From positions 51,412,401-51,476,400 of the forward strand of contig OY970830.1 in assembly GCA_963853835.1 (NCBI GenBank): a DNA stretch of 64,000 nucleotides. The letters run 5' to 3'. This DNA comes from Calendula officinalis. Taxonomy: Eukaryota > Streptophyta > Magnoliopsida > Asterales > Asteraceae. Both the position numbers and the translations under genes were made by a program. Below are positions 10,826 through 21,714 of this stretch, piece after piece (the first letter of the stretch is position 1; the number at the start of each line of letters is the position of its first letter). A model generated the notes under the pieces. That model did no database searches, had not been told where the DNA came from, and saw nothing but the letters and a program-made list of their open reading frames with translations.

Positions 10826-11049
10826 CGTAACTCGCTAATAGTAGAAACGTATAGAAAATACAACTTTAAAATTAACTTTTGTTGTACTAAAATATCACTT
10901 TTTATTAAACACATTCCTAATAGATAATATTTATGATAAGTATGACACATCCCGCCAATACAAGGTAAAAGAAAATACTAATTTTAAAACTAAATTTTAA
11001 ATAACAAAACATAAAGACATGAAAATCAAATGTAGACGCGCGACGATGA
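10826..11049. other. AT-rich stretch without recognised features
   Basis: I see no coding sequence. 'tgacacatcccgccaa' at ~10943 weakly resembles the LTR end at 11690 ('tgtcacaccccgccaa'). It may be part of the interrupted minus-strand LTR element, but the similarity is too short to call an LTR. Confidence 0.4.
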
Positions 11050-11435
11050 TCAAACATCTTTTTCTGGCTTAGAGTCTTCCTCAGGCTCTGACTCTTCTTC
11101 TGGTTCCTCCTCTAGTTCTGATTCTGATATTTCTTCTGGTTCTGGTTCTGGTTCTTGACGTTGTGCTGGTTTGGTTATGTAAAAGTCTCCATTTTCTACT
11201 AGGCGATACAAATTAGGGCGCTCTCCAGGCATGAGGACAGGAGGTCCATTGGGATATACTGGTGCCGGAGGGCTATTACGACGTAGGCAATCTGGCAATG
11301 GCGATAGGTTCGGTAACCGCACAAGGAGGGACCTTGACGATGATGGAGGCGTAGGATATCTTCTAGACGCAGCAGTATTCTGATCACTATCATAGTCAGA
11401 GTCGGACGGAATATCAATAACACTCGCTGGCGACA
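11050..11435 (-). CDS. Small acidic Pro/Ser/Glu-rich ORF of LTR element, possibly gag N-terminus
   Basis: A minus-strand ORF; the ATG at 11435 (protein start 'MSPASVIDIPSDSDYDSD') is chosen over one 21 codons upstream. It is about 128 residues: Ser/Asp-rich at the start, Pro-rich in the middle, ending in an acidic run of Glu/Pro/Ser repeats. It lies ~240 bases downstream of the PBS at 11675-11686, the usual place for gag. Acidic, Ser/Asp/Pro-rich N-termini are common in gag of plant Gypsy elements, so it may be the start of the gag whose zinc knuckles lie at 2155-2510. That link is inference. No conserved catalytic motif is present, and the low-complexity composition gives no function. Confidence 0.5.
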
Positions 11436-11674
11436 TTCTGCTTAATATGACGCATCGAGAACCATTAGTAAAAAAAATTTGGACACTCAGACGTATCACA
11501 ATAATTGTTAACTTAAAGGCAATACTAACTAGGGCAATGTTCTAATCTAAGAACAATGAAACTTCAGGATATGAGACTCAGCGTGCCATGAACATTTTTG
11601 TTTTGAATGTTTTTGTTTTGTCCAAAAATCTTTTTGTAGTTATACACTAGGCTTGCTAATTCACTATAACTTAA

Positions 11675-11686
11675 GCTCTGATACCA
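11675..11686 (-). promoter_or_regulatory. Primer binding site (tRNA-iMet type)
   Basis: Plus-strand 'gctctgatacca' is the complement of TGGTATCAGAGC, the standard initiator-Met tRNA primer site. It lies three bases inside the LTR edge at 11690. It sets the element's orientation (minus) and the internal LTR border. Confidence 0.9.
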
Positions 11687-11689
11687 ATC

Positions 11690-13457
11690 TGTCACACCCC
11701 GCCAAAAATGAGTTTTACGTCATTCAAATGTTTTGCAGAAGAGCAGAGGTGTAACGTTCATGATGACATAGCAAAAATTAAGTAAACAAACAATCACGCA
11801 AATAACGAATGAAAAAAAATAGTTTTACTTTCTAAAAATGGAAATTTCCAAAAATAGCAGTTTCATAAAATAGAATTTGTTTGAAAATGAATGATTTTTC
11901 ATAAACCTAAATGTTTTATTCATGACTCATGACAATCCACTTGCTCATATCCTCCAGTTCCACTGAGCTCCTAATTCCCTAAAAAAACATATAGTAAAAG
12001 GGTCAACAAATAATGTTGAGTGAATCCATATGGTTATGTGTTTATGTTTAAAATGATACTGTTTGCTACCCAAATGTGTGTTGATAAAATGGTTTTATGA
12101 CTTAAAAACTATAAGTTCAACACCAATATGTTTTGTAATATGAGTACGAAAATGAAAGGTAATTCTAGAAAAACTACAATTACTAGTTTTAGAGATGTAA
12201 AATGTGTTGAATAAGTTTGTTATGTATGACATCGCATGAATATTATCCCCAACAGGTAACTAGTCTATTGAGTTAATATACCAACCCCTAAGTCCACAAT
12301 CAACACTTCAACTCCAGTATGTTATCGTTCTTTTATTGATATACACTCCTGAAAGATGTCTTGGTTATCCAAGTAGTGATCAAGTAATGTTGGCAGGACG
12401 AGTGTCAGCCAATAGTACTATCTGCATATCCATGGTCTAGATACACTAGTTAATGATTGTTGGTGCCTTAGTCCGGCATAATAATTGTTGTCATGTTAAA
12501 GCGATAATGAAATGTGAAATGTTTGTTGTACAGTCATACTATGAAATAGTAATTGTAGCATTGCTTATAATTTCCACCCCGATAGTTTATAAAACAGTAA
12601 AAATAGTAAAAAGGGGTTGTGGACTCACCTAGGCAAAGCTTAACACATGATAACTTAGAGGACTCCTTCACAGACTCCTAGCATCCTAAACGTAATAACA
12701 TTTCTAAATAGACTATGCTAATAGCACCGGCGATCAAATAATATAAGTTATATATGATATACGTTTGTATTATGTTTTTTGTTTTGTGACATCGAGTGAA
12801 CTAGGGTTATTGGGCCTAGATTGGTTTAATGGGCCGGCACTTGGGCCAAGGCCCGCCAAGATAGTCAAATGAACTTGATAAGGATATATGGATTCAACGG
12901 GCTTTGATTTGGGCTACAGTTTGCTTAATGGGCCCCGATTTTTGGTTAGTTTTGGCCACGGATTGGTTATATGAATGGGTCAAAAACAAGCCTTGACCCG
13001 ATTAGGGTTTCTTTGGGTTTTAGGTAACGAATGGGTCGAGTACCGGCCTCGACCCTATTAAGCTTGCGGGACACTTAGGTTAATGAATCAAATTACGGTC
13101 AACGATAGTCAAATAGTCAACACAAGTTAACTAGGGTTTCCCTAGGGTTCAGCTAGGATTTAGGGTTCCCCATTAGGGTTAGGGTTGCTAATAGTTTTAG
13201 GTTTTTGGGTTACGGTTTTCACACAGATGTGGGTCAACCTATGGTCAAGATGGTAAAAAAAAGTCAGCTAATGTGATTTAGGGTTTAGTAGGTTCGGGTT
13301 CTCGGGTTTGGTGACACGAGTTGTGGGTCGAACAAGGGGTTCGACTAGGGTTTGTCTAGATTTAGGGTTTTACGATACCACAACGGATCCTAGGGTTTAA
13401 CATTAACACAAAACGACTAGATTAGGGTTACGGATTCAAGGGTTTAACAATATTAAC
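11690..13457 (-). repeat. 5' LTR of minus-strand Gypsy-like element, promoter-distal part
   Basis: Starts on the plus strand with 'tgtcacaccccgcc' beside the PBS. It continues to 13457, where a complete Copia-type element is inserted, and resumes at 21715-22490. The joined LTR is about 2.5 kb and runs TGTGACA...TGTGACA on the minus strand. The stretch 12780-13450 is unusually rich in 'agggttt' and 'ttaggg' words. A similar LTR fragment in the opposite orientation lies at 36141-36637 plus 40641-41046. Confidence 0.75.
13453..13457. repeat. Target site duplication TTAAC (left)
   Basis: TTAAC directly precedes the left LTR and is repeated directly after the right LTR at 21715-21719. The 5-base size is standard for LTR retrotransposons and fixes both element borders. 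Confidence 0.92.
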
Positions 13458-14574
13458 TGATGGATTTATGTGCACAGTTAGTCAACCTATGGTGATACAT
13501 CCATGCCTACGAAACACTTAAGGGTCACACCGGTGAGTGCATGTAATACGAGTAAGATATGTAATGATACTTGGAAGAAGAATGATTCATAATAGTCATT
13601 TATGAATCAAGTTAAGTATTAAGTTAAGTTCAACTTATTACTAGGTTAGTTTATCTAACTATGTAATACAAGTATTTGTACATTTACTAGTTGAGTAAAT
13701 ATACAATGTGTTAATTATAGATTATCCATAATATGATTTAAAACAATTAAATCATATAGTAATTGGATAATATTATTGTGTAAATTATATAAAAGTTATT
13801 ATATAATTAATTATTAAAAGTATAAATACAAGGATAATATTTCGTGTATGTATATACCGAAATATTAAGTGTATTAATACTAGATATTAATAATTAAGTG
13901 CAACAATAATAACTACTTAAACTATAAGGGAAGGAAACGTAAAATGGAAAGTTTAATTATAGAATTGATCTTAATTAAACTAGAGGGTCCTAAGCGCCAC
14001 TTATTTATCTATAAATAAGAGGCTTAGGGTAACCCTAATTCCTCCTTGCTTGTACACGAATCCACTCCGTCTCCCCCACCTTGTTTTCGGCCAAACACAC
14101 CCCAAGACACAAGCATTGTGTTCTTCGTTCTTCGTGTTCTTCCTGTTCTTCATAGTTCTTGAAGATCAAGATCATTACAAGGATCAACTAGAAGGTCGCT
14201 CGTCGTGTTCATCATCAGTGGATTTCTTAAGCAAACACTAAGGTATGTTTTGGGAAACCCTTTTTCCCTTCTTCTCCTCTTGGACGAATTCGAACCCAAG
14301 AACCCTAGGGTTCTTGGTGTTAGTCGAATACACACAAGGTGTATGTGTGTGTTCGAGTTTTTCGTACAAGGTTTCTTTCTTGTTAATCAACTTTGATTTC
14401 CAAGTTCATATAATCCTTTAGGGTTTAAAGATTAGGTTTAATCTCAGTTCCGCTTTTAGGGATTAAATCAGCTAGTTGGTTTAACCGACAAGAGTCATGT
14501 TCTTGTCAATATGGTCGAACCAAGTATACTAGGAGGTTGATCCAAATGGTCAATCATTGTTATGAAACCCAACA
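13458..14574 (+). repeat. 5' LTR of TR-GAG copy 1
   Basis: 1117 bases, 'tgatggattt...cccaaca', immediately followed by the PBS. It matches 20597-21714 with scattered substitutions, so the insertion is not very recent. It also matches LTRs of copies 2, 3 and 4. Confidence 0.93.
14010..14017 (+). promoter_or_regulatory. TATA box in 5' LTR
   Basis: TATAAATA, followed 30-40 bases on by a pyrimidine-rich 'cctaattcctcc' stretch suited to a transcription start. The same box is at 21149-21156 in the 3' LTR. Confidence 0.6.
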
Positions 14575-14575
14575 G

Positions 14576-14587
14576 TGGTATCAGAGC
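14576..14587 (+). promoter_or_regulatory. Primer binding site of TR-GAG copy 1
   Basis: TGGTATCAGAGC one base after the LTR end, complementary to initiator-Met tRNA; it continues 'ctggttt'. It confirms plus orientation. Confidence 0.93.
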
Positions 14588-14694
14588 CTGGTTTAGAAAT
14601 TTAAACAAGAATAACAAAGTTTTTGTTTGTTTAATTTCCAAGTTTTTAAATTTTTTTTTTCCTTCTTCTTTTTTTTTTCCTTGTAGATTTCGAA

Positions 14695-15180
14695 AAGGGT
14701 AAAGAACCCTAGACCAAGAATGTTAAACCGTTTAGTTTAATTGGTCATAAGGATTCTAAACCCTAGTAATTTCGAGATCTAGAAAGAACCCTATGACCAA
14801 GAACATTAAACTAGTTTAGTTTAATTGGTCAAAAAGCTTCTTTCCCTAACCCTAGTTTTTTCGAAAATTACAAGAACCCTAGGATCAAGAATGTCAAAGT
14901 TTTTGGTCAAGAGGATTCTTTACTTATTACTTGATCTTCAAAATCTAGGACCAAGTATATTAAACTAGCCTAGTTTAATTGGTCAAAAAGGATTCTTTCC
15001 TTTTCCCCTAGATTTCGAAAATTAGGAGGATACTTGGACACCAAGTTTGTTAAACTAGTTTAGTTTAATTTGTGGAAAAGTTTCTTAGGATTAAGGAAAT
15101 TTTTCGAAACCCTAGAATTAACCTAGGACCAAGAACATTAAACTAGTTTAGTTTAATTGGTTAATAGGATTAATCAAGAA
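14695..15180 (+). repeat. Degenerate ~110-base repeats in leader
   Basis: Five to six imperfect copies built on 'agaaccctaggaccaagaa' plus 'ttaaactagtttagtttaat' and 'tggtcaaaaag'. The core contains the palindrome ttaaactagtttaa. The same set is seen inverted in copy 2 (24590-24900), so the repeats belong to the family and are not a local accident. A role in RNA packaging or dimerisation is possible but untested. Confidence 0.75.
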
Positions 15181-17158
15181 AATAATCTAGAACCTAGAAA
15201 ATTAAACAAGTTTATGTCTAGTAAGGTTTAATTATTGTTTTAGTAAGTTTATTAAAACTAGTTCTTTAAACCTATAAGTCTAGACAAAGTTTTATTGTCT
15301 ATAAAGGTTTTAATTAATAAGTTTAATTAAATCTATAAAAGTCATAATCTGTCCTAGAATTTAAACAAAGTTTATAATTGTTTGAATAGGATAAATTATG
15401 ATTAATTTTTTTAACTAAGAGGTGTTATTGATCAAGAAAATTCAAACCAAGTTTTAATTTATCAAGAACAAGATAAGTGTTTAATTAATTAAATTTAATA
15501 AAGGATAAAAGAGAAGTGTTAATTTTAAAGTCTTAAAATTAACAAGATGTATTTATATTATATTATATTATATATAATTTTGTCGGATTTTTCAAATTAT
15601 TTAAAAGTGATTTTAAAAGATGAAACAGTTTGTACGTATTTTAATTAGTCTAAGTTAAAATACAAATGTATAAATTAGGTGTAATATTCTAATTAGAATG
15701 TTATAAGTTTTTTTTTTAAAGTAATAAGTTATATATGTATATATATAATACAAAATTAAATGGGATATTAAATTAAATGTTATTTTGATCATAGTTATAA
15801 TATTAAGTAACTAGAAATTTGTATTAAGTTATAATTTGAACTAGAATGTACAAAGTTGTAAACAACTAGAAATTGTACAAACGAAGTTATATTATAATTA
15901 AATGATACAAAAGTTATAAGTATTATAATTAGATTGTATAAGGTTATAAGTAATTATAACTAATTATTTATACAAGTATATTACGAGTTACGTAAAATAC
16001 TAGATTAATGATCAAGGGTAAAATTAACATAGGAAATTTAAGAACCTATATTTAGCTAGTTCAAGTTAAATGTAAGAAGGGTTTAAACAAACTAAGAATT
16101 ATTATATATAGTCTTTATATAATCAGTTTGTTAGTTTCACCAAGTATAGACGGGTGATTGTGATTGTTTAAGTTCCATCATGATTGTTGGAGCAAGTGGG
16201 AGCTACACAAGAAAATCGCATAGTTTATAAATGTGTCCCTTGGACATATTTTGGAGAATCTAATAAGTAAATGTTTAATTTATTATTAGACATAGAAAAA
16301 CTAGAAGTGTTAAATTAGAGTTATGACTTGTGTTCGTAAGTCATAAAGTATTAAGATCTCTATTTTAAAGTTTAACATGGGGTTTAAAAGTTTTTCAAAA
16401 ATAAATAAAACAAGTATGTTTTATTAAGATAAGGTTTTTTCACAAAACCTAGTAATATCTTTTTGTACACCTCGTTTTTAGGTATACAAAGTAAAATCGA
16501 ACAAATTTAAAACTTAGAGTTTTAAAGGTAATTTTAGAAAGGCGTTTTGTGGAATTAAGTACACGAATCGCAAATTTTAAATAAGGATTAAAATTGGAAT
16601 AAGATTTAACTCTAGTTTAAGACTTAAACAAACCCAAGAAAATCTTAGATGAAGTACTATCCACCTAATGGAACACCTCACTTGTTCAACGATATTCATA
16701 TTGTAAGGATAAAGAACCTTAGATATGGATTCAAATCATTGCGCGTGTTAGGGTGCGTAAGGTTCTGTGATAATCGGGAGTCCCGGCGCAGAACATCGCA
16801 CTGTCTTAGATGATCTGATCTACTTTGGTGATAATTGGGAGTCCCGGCCCAAAAAGTACTTGAGTAAAATAAACATACTAGACTTCATTGCAACTTAGAA
16901 ATGTACAATTAAAATTGTACAAGGTTGTGGTAAGTTATAAGTCTAAAGATTCTACGACCCCCAGGAATCGTGTCAAGTCTTGATATGATCGGTAAGGATG
17001 TTACGTACCAGAAACAGCATGTCTCGTCGGGAAGTGCCCAAACCTTACGGCGAGAATGTGATATATGGATCCTAGGCCTAAAATATTAATTATGGGTTTA
17101 TAATATATTTTAGAGATGTTTATTGATGATTACTAATTAAACTGGGTTTGATTTGTAG
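15181..17158 (+). other. Long untranslated leader of TR-GAG copy 1
   Basis: About 2.6 kb lie between PBS and gag. No ORF is recognised. Two near-copies of 'gggagtcccggc' occur at 16788 and 16841. The stretch 16650-16708 is mirrored at 22491-22560 in copy 2, where the Gypsy element is inserted. Confidence 0.7.
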
Positions 17159-18039
17159 ATGGCACCAACAACCACAACAACAAGTACCAACAATCTCTCG
17201 CTACGCTCGATCCTAGAAAATGACAAGTTGACTGGGTCAAACTTTTCAATTGGGAGCGCAATCTTCGTATTGTGCTCAGGCATGAGAGAAAGTGGTATGT
17301 CTTGGAGAGAGCGGTACCAAATGTCCCTGCCGCAAATGCTAGAGCTGAAGCAAGGCAAGCTTATGATAAGCATGTCAGTGATGCGCTCGATGTGAGCTAT
17401 TTGATGCTCGCAACCATGAGTCCATATTTACAAGCGGGACTTATGGATGTACCCACATTTGAGATGATCCAGCAATTAAGGGATTCATTTCAAAAGCAAG
17501 CTCGCACTGAGAGGTTCGACATCAATCGTGCTTTCAATTCATGCAAGATGGTCAAAGGAACACCGGTGAGTGCCCATGTCATGAAAATGAAAGGGGACAT
17601 GGATCACCTTGCTAGACTAGGTCACCCCATATCGTTGCAGATGGCAACGGATACTATACTCAATTCATTTTCCGATGACTATAAGACTTTTGTTGTCAAC
17701 TACAATATGCATAATATGGAGAAATCCATTTCTGAGCCACATTCTATGCTCAAGACAGCTGAATTGAGTTTGGGGACCAAATCTAAGGATGTTCTAATGA
17801 TCGGTAATGGCAGTGGCGGTGGCAAGAAGAGAAAAGGAAATGGTGGTAAAGGAAAGGGTAAAACCAATCCTAAGCAAGGAGTGCCAAATGGTAAAGGTGT
17901 CAAACAAAAGGTCAAGAAGGTGAAGCCTAACATAGCGAGGGCCGAGAATCAGTGCTTCAAGTGCGGGGAGGCTGGGCATTGGAAAAAGAAATTGTCCAAA
18001 GGGTGCCAGTGGTGGAGGAATCGCAAGTTACTCAGGTAA
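17159..18039 (+). pseudogene. gag: Copia-type gag (capsid/nucleocapsid), frameshifted
   Basis: Start ATG at 17159 ('MAPTTTTTSTNNLSLRSI'). A one-base loss near 17247 moves the frame, after which 'NWERNLRIVLRHERKWYVLE' reads on to 18039. About 290 residues in all. The Copia capsid pattern is clear: 'KLTGSNF', 'SYLMLATMSPYLQ', 'TERFDINRAFNSCKM', 'HVMKMKGDMDHLARLGHPIS', 'ILNSFSDDYKTFVVNYNM'. A Gly/Lys-rich basic linker leads to the knuckle 'CFKCGEAGHWKKK', whose last Cys is lost to a one-base insertion in an A run near 17990; the alternate frame reads 'NCPK'. Capsid would assemble into particles and bind RNA. It is the element's only protein. Confidence 0.88.
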
Positions 18040-18534
18040 CACGACCACACTTCTTATTCACTTTAAGATACTTGTAAAGTATATTACGAGTAATCTAACT
18101 TTTTCAATCGTTTATTGTAGGAGGCGATGGAAAGTGAAGATGACCAGCATGAGATGGTGATTCCACGAGCACCAAGATTTTGTAATTCAGTATTTTATGG
18201 ATTCAGTAAAACAATTTTATTTTATTGTTGAATAATTTTTATTTTTATGTTAAAACAAGGTTTTTGTTTTTATCAATTCGAATCCATGGTTGAATTATAT
18301 TGTGTGTGCATGTGTGATAATTACACTAGTCAAGTTTTATGACTAGATTGTAAGTCAAGTTTTTTGATTTACTTAATATCTCGTGATTTATATTTGTTTG
18401 ATTGTTGTATGAATAATAATATCTTAAAAGCTCAATTACTTAGATACTAGTAATTAGAAAGTTTTTTTTTTCTAAATACAAGTGATTAAGAGTTTTATGG
18501 AAGCATAAGGTTCAAAATTATTGAACTTAGTTAA
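18040..18534 (+). other. Region after gag with possible intron
   Basis: 'actcag|gtaacacg' at ~18037 and 'tttattgtag|gaggcg' at ~18120 fit plant splice sites. A short open piece 'EAMESEDDQHEMVIPRAPRF' follows. No protease or other pol domain is seen in any frame. Confidence 0.4.
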
Positions 18535-19080
18535 AACATCTTAAGTAATATTCATTACTTATGATAGTACGTTTTAAAGTATTTGTATTAATATAGTATG
18601 ATTATATTGGATATAATCAAGGTGGACTTTAAGAGTATTATTACAAGTGTTTCATACTTGTGATAGAAGATTTAATAAAGTCATACTTCCCTAACGAGGA
18701 ATATAGGATATTCACAAAATCCAAAGAATAACTTAGATATTAAATAAACTCTTAAAAGGGTCAAACTATATCAAAGTATTTAAGAACTAAAAGGTATTAA
18801 AACGCAAGTGTTTCATATTTGTAATTAATACAATATTTAATCAAGTCATAATTACCTAATAGGAATAATGTATATTTATGAAATCCAAGAAGTGACTTTG
18901 GTATTAAATAAGAGTTCTTAAAAGAATACTAAGGCATTTAAGAATTGGAAATGTTATCTCAAGTGTTTTGATACTTGTTAGATACAATGATCAATAAAAG
19001 TCATAATTCCCTAAACAGGAATGTCGGATATTCGCAAATCCAAGGGATGATTTTAATAATTGGCTTAAAAGATTAAACTA
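18535..19080 (+). repeat. Three to four ~155-base degenerate tandem repeats
   Basis: Successive units share 'caagtgtttcatacttgt', 'taataaagtcata', 'ttccctaa.aggaat' and 'ggatattcacaaaatccaa', at about 18645, 18800 and 18960. They sit in the untranslated 3' region where pol would normally be. Confidence 0.7.
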
Positions 19081-20596
19081 TAAGTTATGGACAAAAAGGT
19101 CAAAGTCTTGACTTGGTCAAAGTGATAGTTTAAATGATGCTTAAATTCCATAAAATTTAGTGGGAGCTATGTCTAACATAATTCATTAAAGGCATTAATG
19201 AATTTAGTAAGTTAATAAGATATTAACAACAAGGTATAACCAAGTCGTTACCCAAAGAGTTAAGAGAAATAATAAATGATAATTAATTAGACCATTGCAA
19301 GTCTAATAGCGTGATCACAAGTCTTATGATCAATTGTTGCAAATCTAAAAGGATATTCACACGCCAGTGAATAAGTTAATCATTTAAGGATATTTCTTTA
19401 ACTAGTAAAAGTATCTACAAATCAAGTAGCTATAAGAGTTTTAGCTACAAGACAAATTTTATAGATTCAAGAAACTAAGAAGTTAAATTCCAATCCTCCT
19501 ATGTTTATCGAATCATATAAAAAAGGCAAGACTAGAATATGTTCTAATGTTGCATGAACAAAATCTAGCAAAGACAAAAGTAATAATATTTTTTTTAAAT
19601 ACTCGTCTTATGTCTTTAAGTTTAATAGAAATGACTAAATTGTGATTAGTGATAAAAGTTACAATTAGGAGTCATTAAGTAATCAACTCAAACGCAAAGA
19701 ATAAGTAATGATCAAGTAATAATTCGGTATCTATGTCCAGTTAGGAATAGTACATGAATTAGTATCATTGTTATTCAGAATTTGTATGTTTTAAGAATAT
19801 CCATGAATAAAAGTTATTTTTATTCAAAAGATATAAATCCGTGACTACTCGTCTTGGTGGGAACCTTGATGGGACGTTGACTTTATCGCGGTATTTGGTG
19901 GTAGATTCGAAGTTCTTCGAAGATAGCTACACAAGTTTTGTGTAAACCAAATATCGGTGATATTCTGTTGGAGCTCGACGATTATTGGATTGACCACCGT
20001 GATAATACTTCGTGGTTGAAAAGTTCAAAAGTATTATTCACTGGGATTGTCCTTAAGCCTGAGTTATTTGGTTTCGGATACAATAACTAATGTACTTTGG
20101 TTCGTCTTAGACAATTCTGAAAAACTGTTGTCATACGAGGTCTTACTGGGTACATAAGGAGTTGTATTTCAAATCGAAATATAAGAAGATGGTAATTGCG
20201 CCTCCTTTTTAGGAGAGATATTTATGGGTCCCTTGACATGATGAAAACTGATAAGTGCATGGCCATGCCCAAACGAACTGATTTGTTCTTTGTCGTGTAT
20301 CACACCAGTTTAAATCAAGAAGTCAAGAAATGATTTTGAATACAGGAGTTGATATCTTCTACCATGCTCGTATTCATTGTCACAAATATCGTGCTGCAAA
20401 GGATAAACCTAACACGTTACCCAAGAAGCAGAGACAGAGTGTTCTTTACTAGGAGACGCTATTAGAGAGTTTTTTCAAAACTATACCTGGGTTACATAAG
20501 CTGTTGTTATGGGGTTGGTTACCTACATGCCTATCTAGAGGGCCACTATAGCTCGTCTCATCAAGCTAAGGTTACGAACTAGCACAAGTGGGAGTC
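19081..20596 (+). other. Untranslated 3' region and polypurine tract of TR-GAG copy 1
   Basis: No coding sequence. It matches the inverse of 42158-43558, so it is a conserved part of the family. It ends in 'acaagtgggagtc' (20584-20596), the polypurine tract next to the 3' LTR. Confidence 0.75.
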
Positions 20597-21714
20597 TGAT
20601 GGATTTATGTGCACAGTTAGTCAACCTATGGTGATACATCCATCCCTACGAAACACTTAAGGGTCACAATAGTGAGTGCATGTAATACGAGTAAGATATG
20701 TAATGATACTTTGAAGATGAATGATTCATAATAGTCATTTATGAATCAAGTTAAGTATTAAGTAAAGTTCAACTTATTACTAGGTTAGTTTATCTAACTA
20801 ATTAATACAAGTATTTGTACATTTACTAGTTGAATAAATATACAATGTGTTAATCATAGATTATCAATAATATGATTTAAAGCAATTAAATCATATAGTA
20901 ATTGGATAATATTATTCTGTAAATTATATAAAGGTTATTATATAATTAATTATTAAAAGTATAAATACAAGGATAATATTTCGTGTATGTATATACCGAA
21001 ATATTAAGTGTATTAATACTAGATATTAATAATTAAGTGCAACAATAATAACTAGTTAAACTATAAGGGAAGGAAACGTAAAAATGAAAGTTTAATTATA
21101 GAATTGATCTTAATTAAACTAGAGGGTCCTAAGCACAACTTATTTATCTATAAATAAGAGGCTTAGGGTAACCCTAATTCCTCCTTGCTTGTACACGAAT
21201 CCACTCCCTCTCTCCCTCCTTGTTTTCGGCCGAACACACCCCAAGACACAAGCATTGTGTTCTTTGTTCTTCGTGTTCTTCGTGTTCTTCATAGTTCTTG
21301 AAGATCAATATCATTACAAGGATCAACTAGAAGGTCGCTCATCGTGTTCATCATCAGTGGACTTTCTTTAGCAAACACTAAGGTATGTTTTGGGAAACCC
21401 TTTTTCCCTTCTTCTCCTCTTGGACGAATTCGAACCCAAGAACCCTAGGGTTCTTGGTGTTAGTCGAATACACACAAGGTGTACGTGTGTGTTTGAGTTT
21501 TTCGTTCAAGGTTTCTTTCATGTTAATCAAGTTTGATTTCTAATTTCCTATAATCCTTTAGGGTTTAAAGATTAGGTTTAATCTCAGTTCCGGTTTTAGG
21601 GATTAAATGATCTAGTTGGTTTAACCGACAAGAGTCATGTTCTTGTCAGTATGGTCGAACCAAGTATACTAGGAGGTTGATCCAAATGGTCAATCAGTGT
21701 TATGAAACCCAACA
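20597..21714 (+). repeat. 3' LTR of TR-GAG copy 1
   Basis: 1118 bases, 'tgatggattt...cccaaca', followed by the TTAAC duplication at 21715-21719. It is colinear with 13458-14574, with scattered substitutions and no large indel. Confidence 0.93.

Larger units (their letters stand above)
13458..21714 (+). mobile_element. Complete non-autonomous gag-only LTR element (TR-GAG copy 1)
   Basis: An 8257-base element with two ~1.12-kb LTRs, PBS, polypurine tract and TTAAC target duplication. Its only coding region is a Copia-type gag (17159-18039). The 2.5 kb after it holds no recognisable protease, integrase, RT or RNase H. This matches the published class of terminal-repeat retrotransposons with only a GAG domain. 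At least three copies of the family occur in the window: this one, 22491-35421 on the minus strand, and 41047-43558 on the minus strand. It must have used another element's pol to move. It is inserted in the LTR of a Gypsy-like element. Confidence 0.88.

Noticed and set aside
14050..14396. Short frames in the LTR (also at 21189-21371)
   Set aside because: They sit in the R/U5 part of the TR-GAG LTR, and the two LTR copies do not conserve the reading frame ends.
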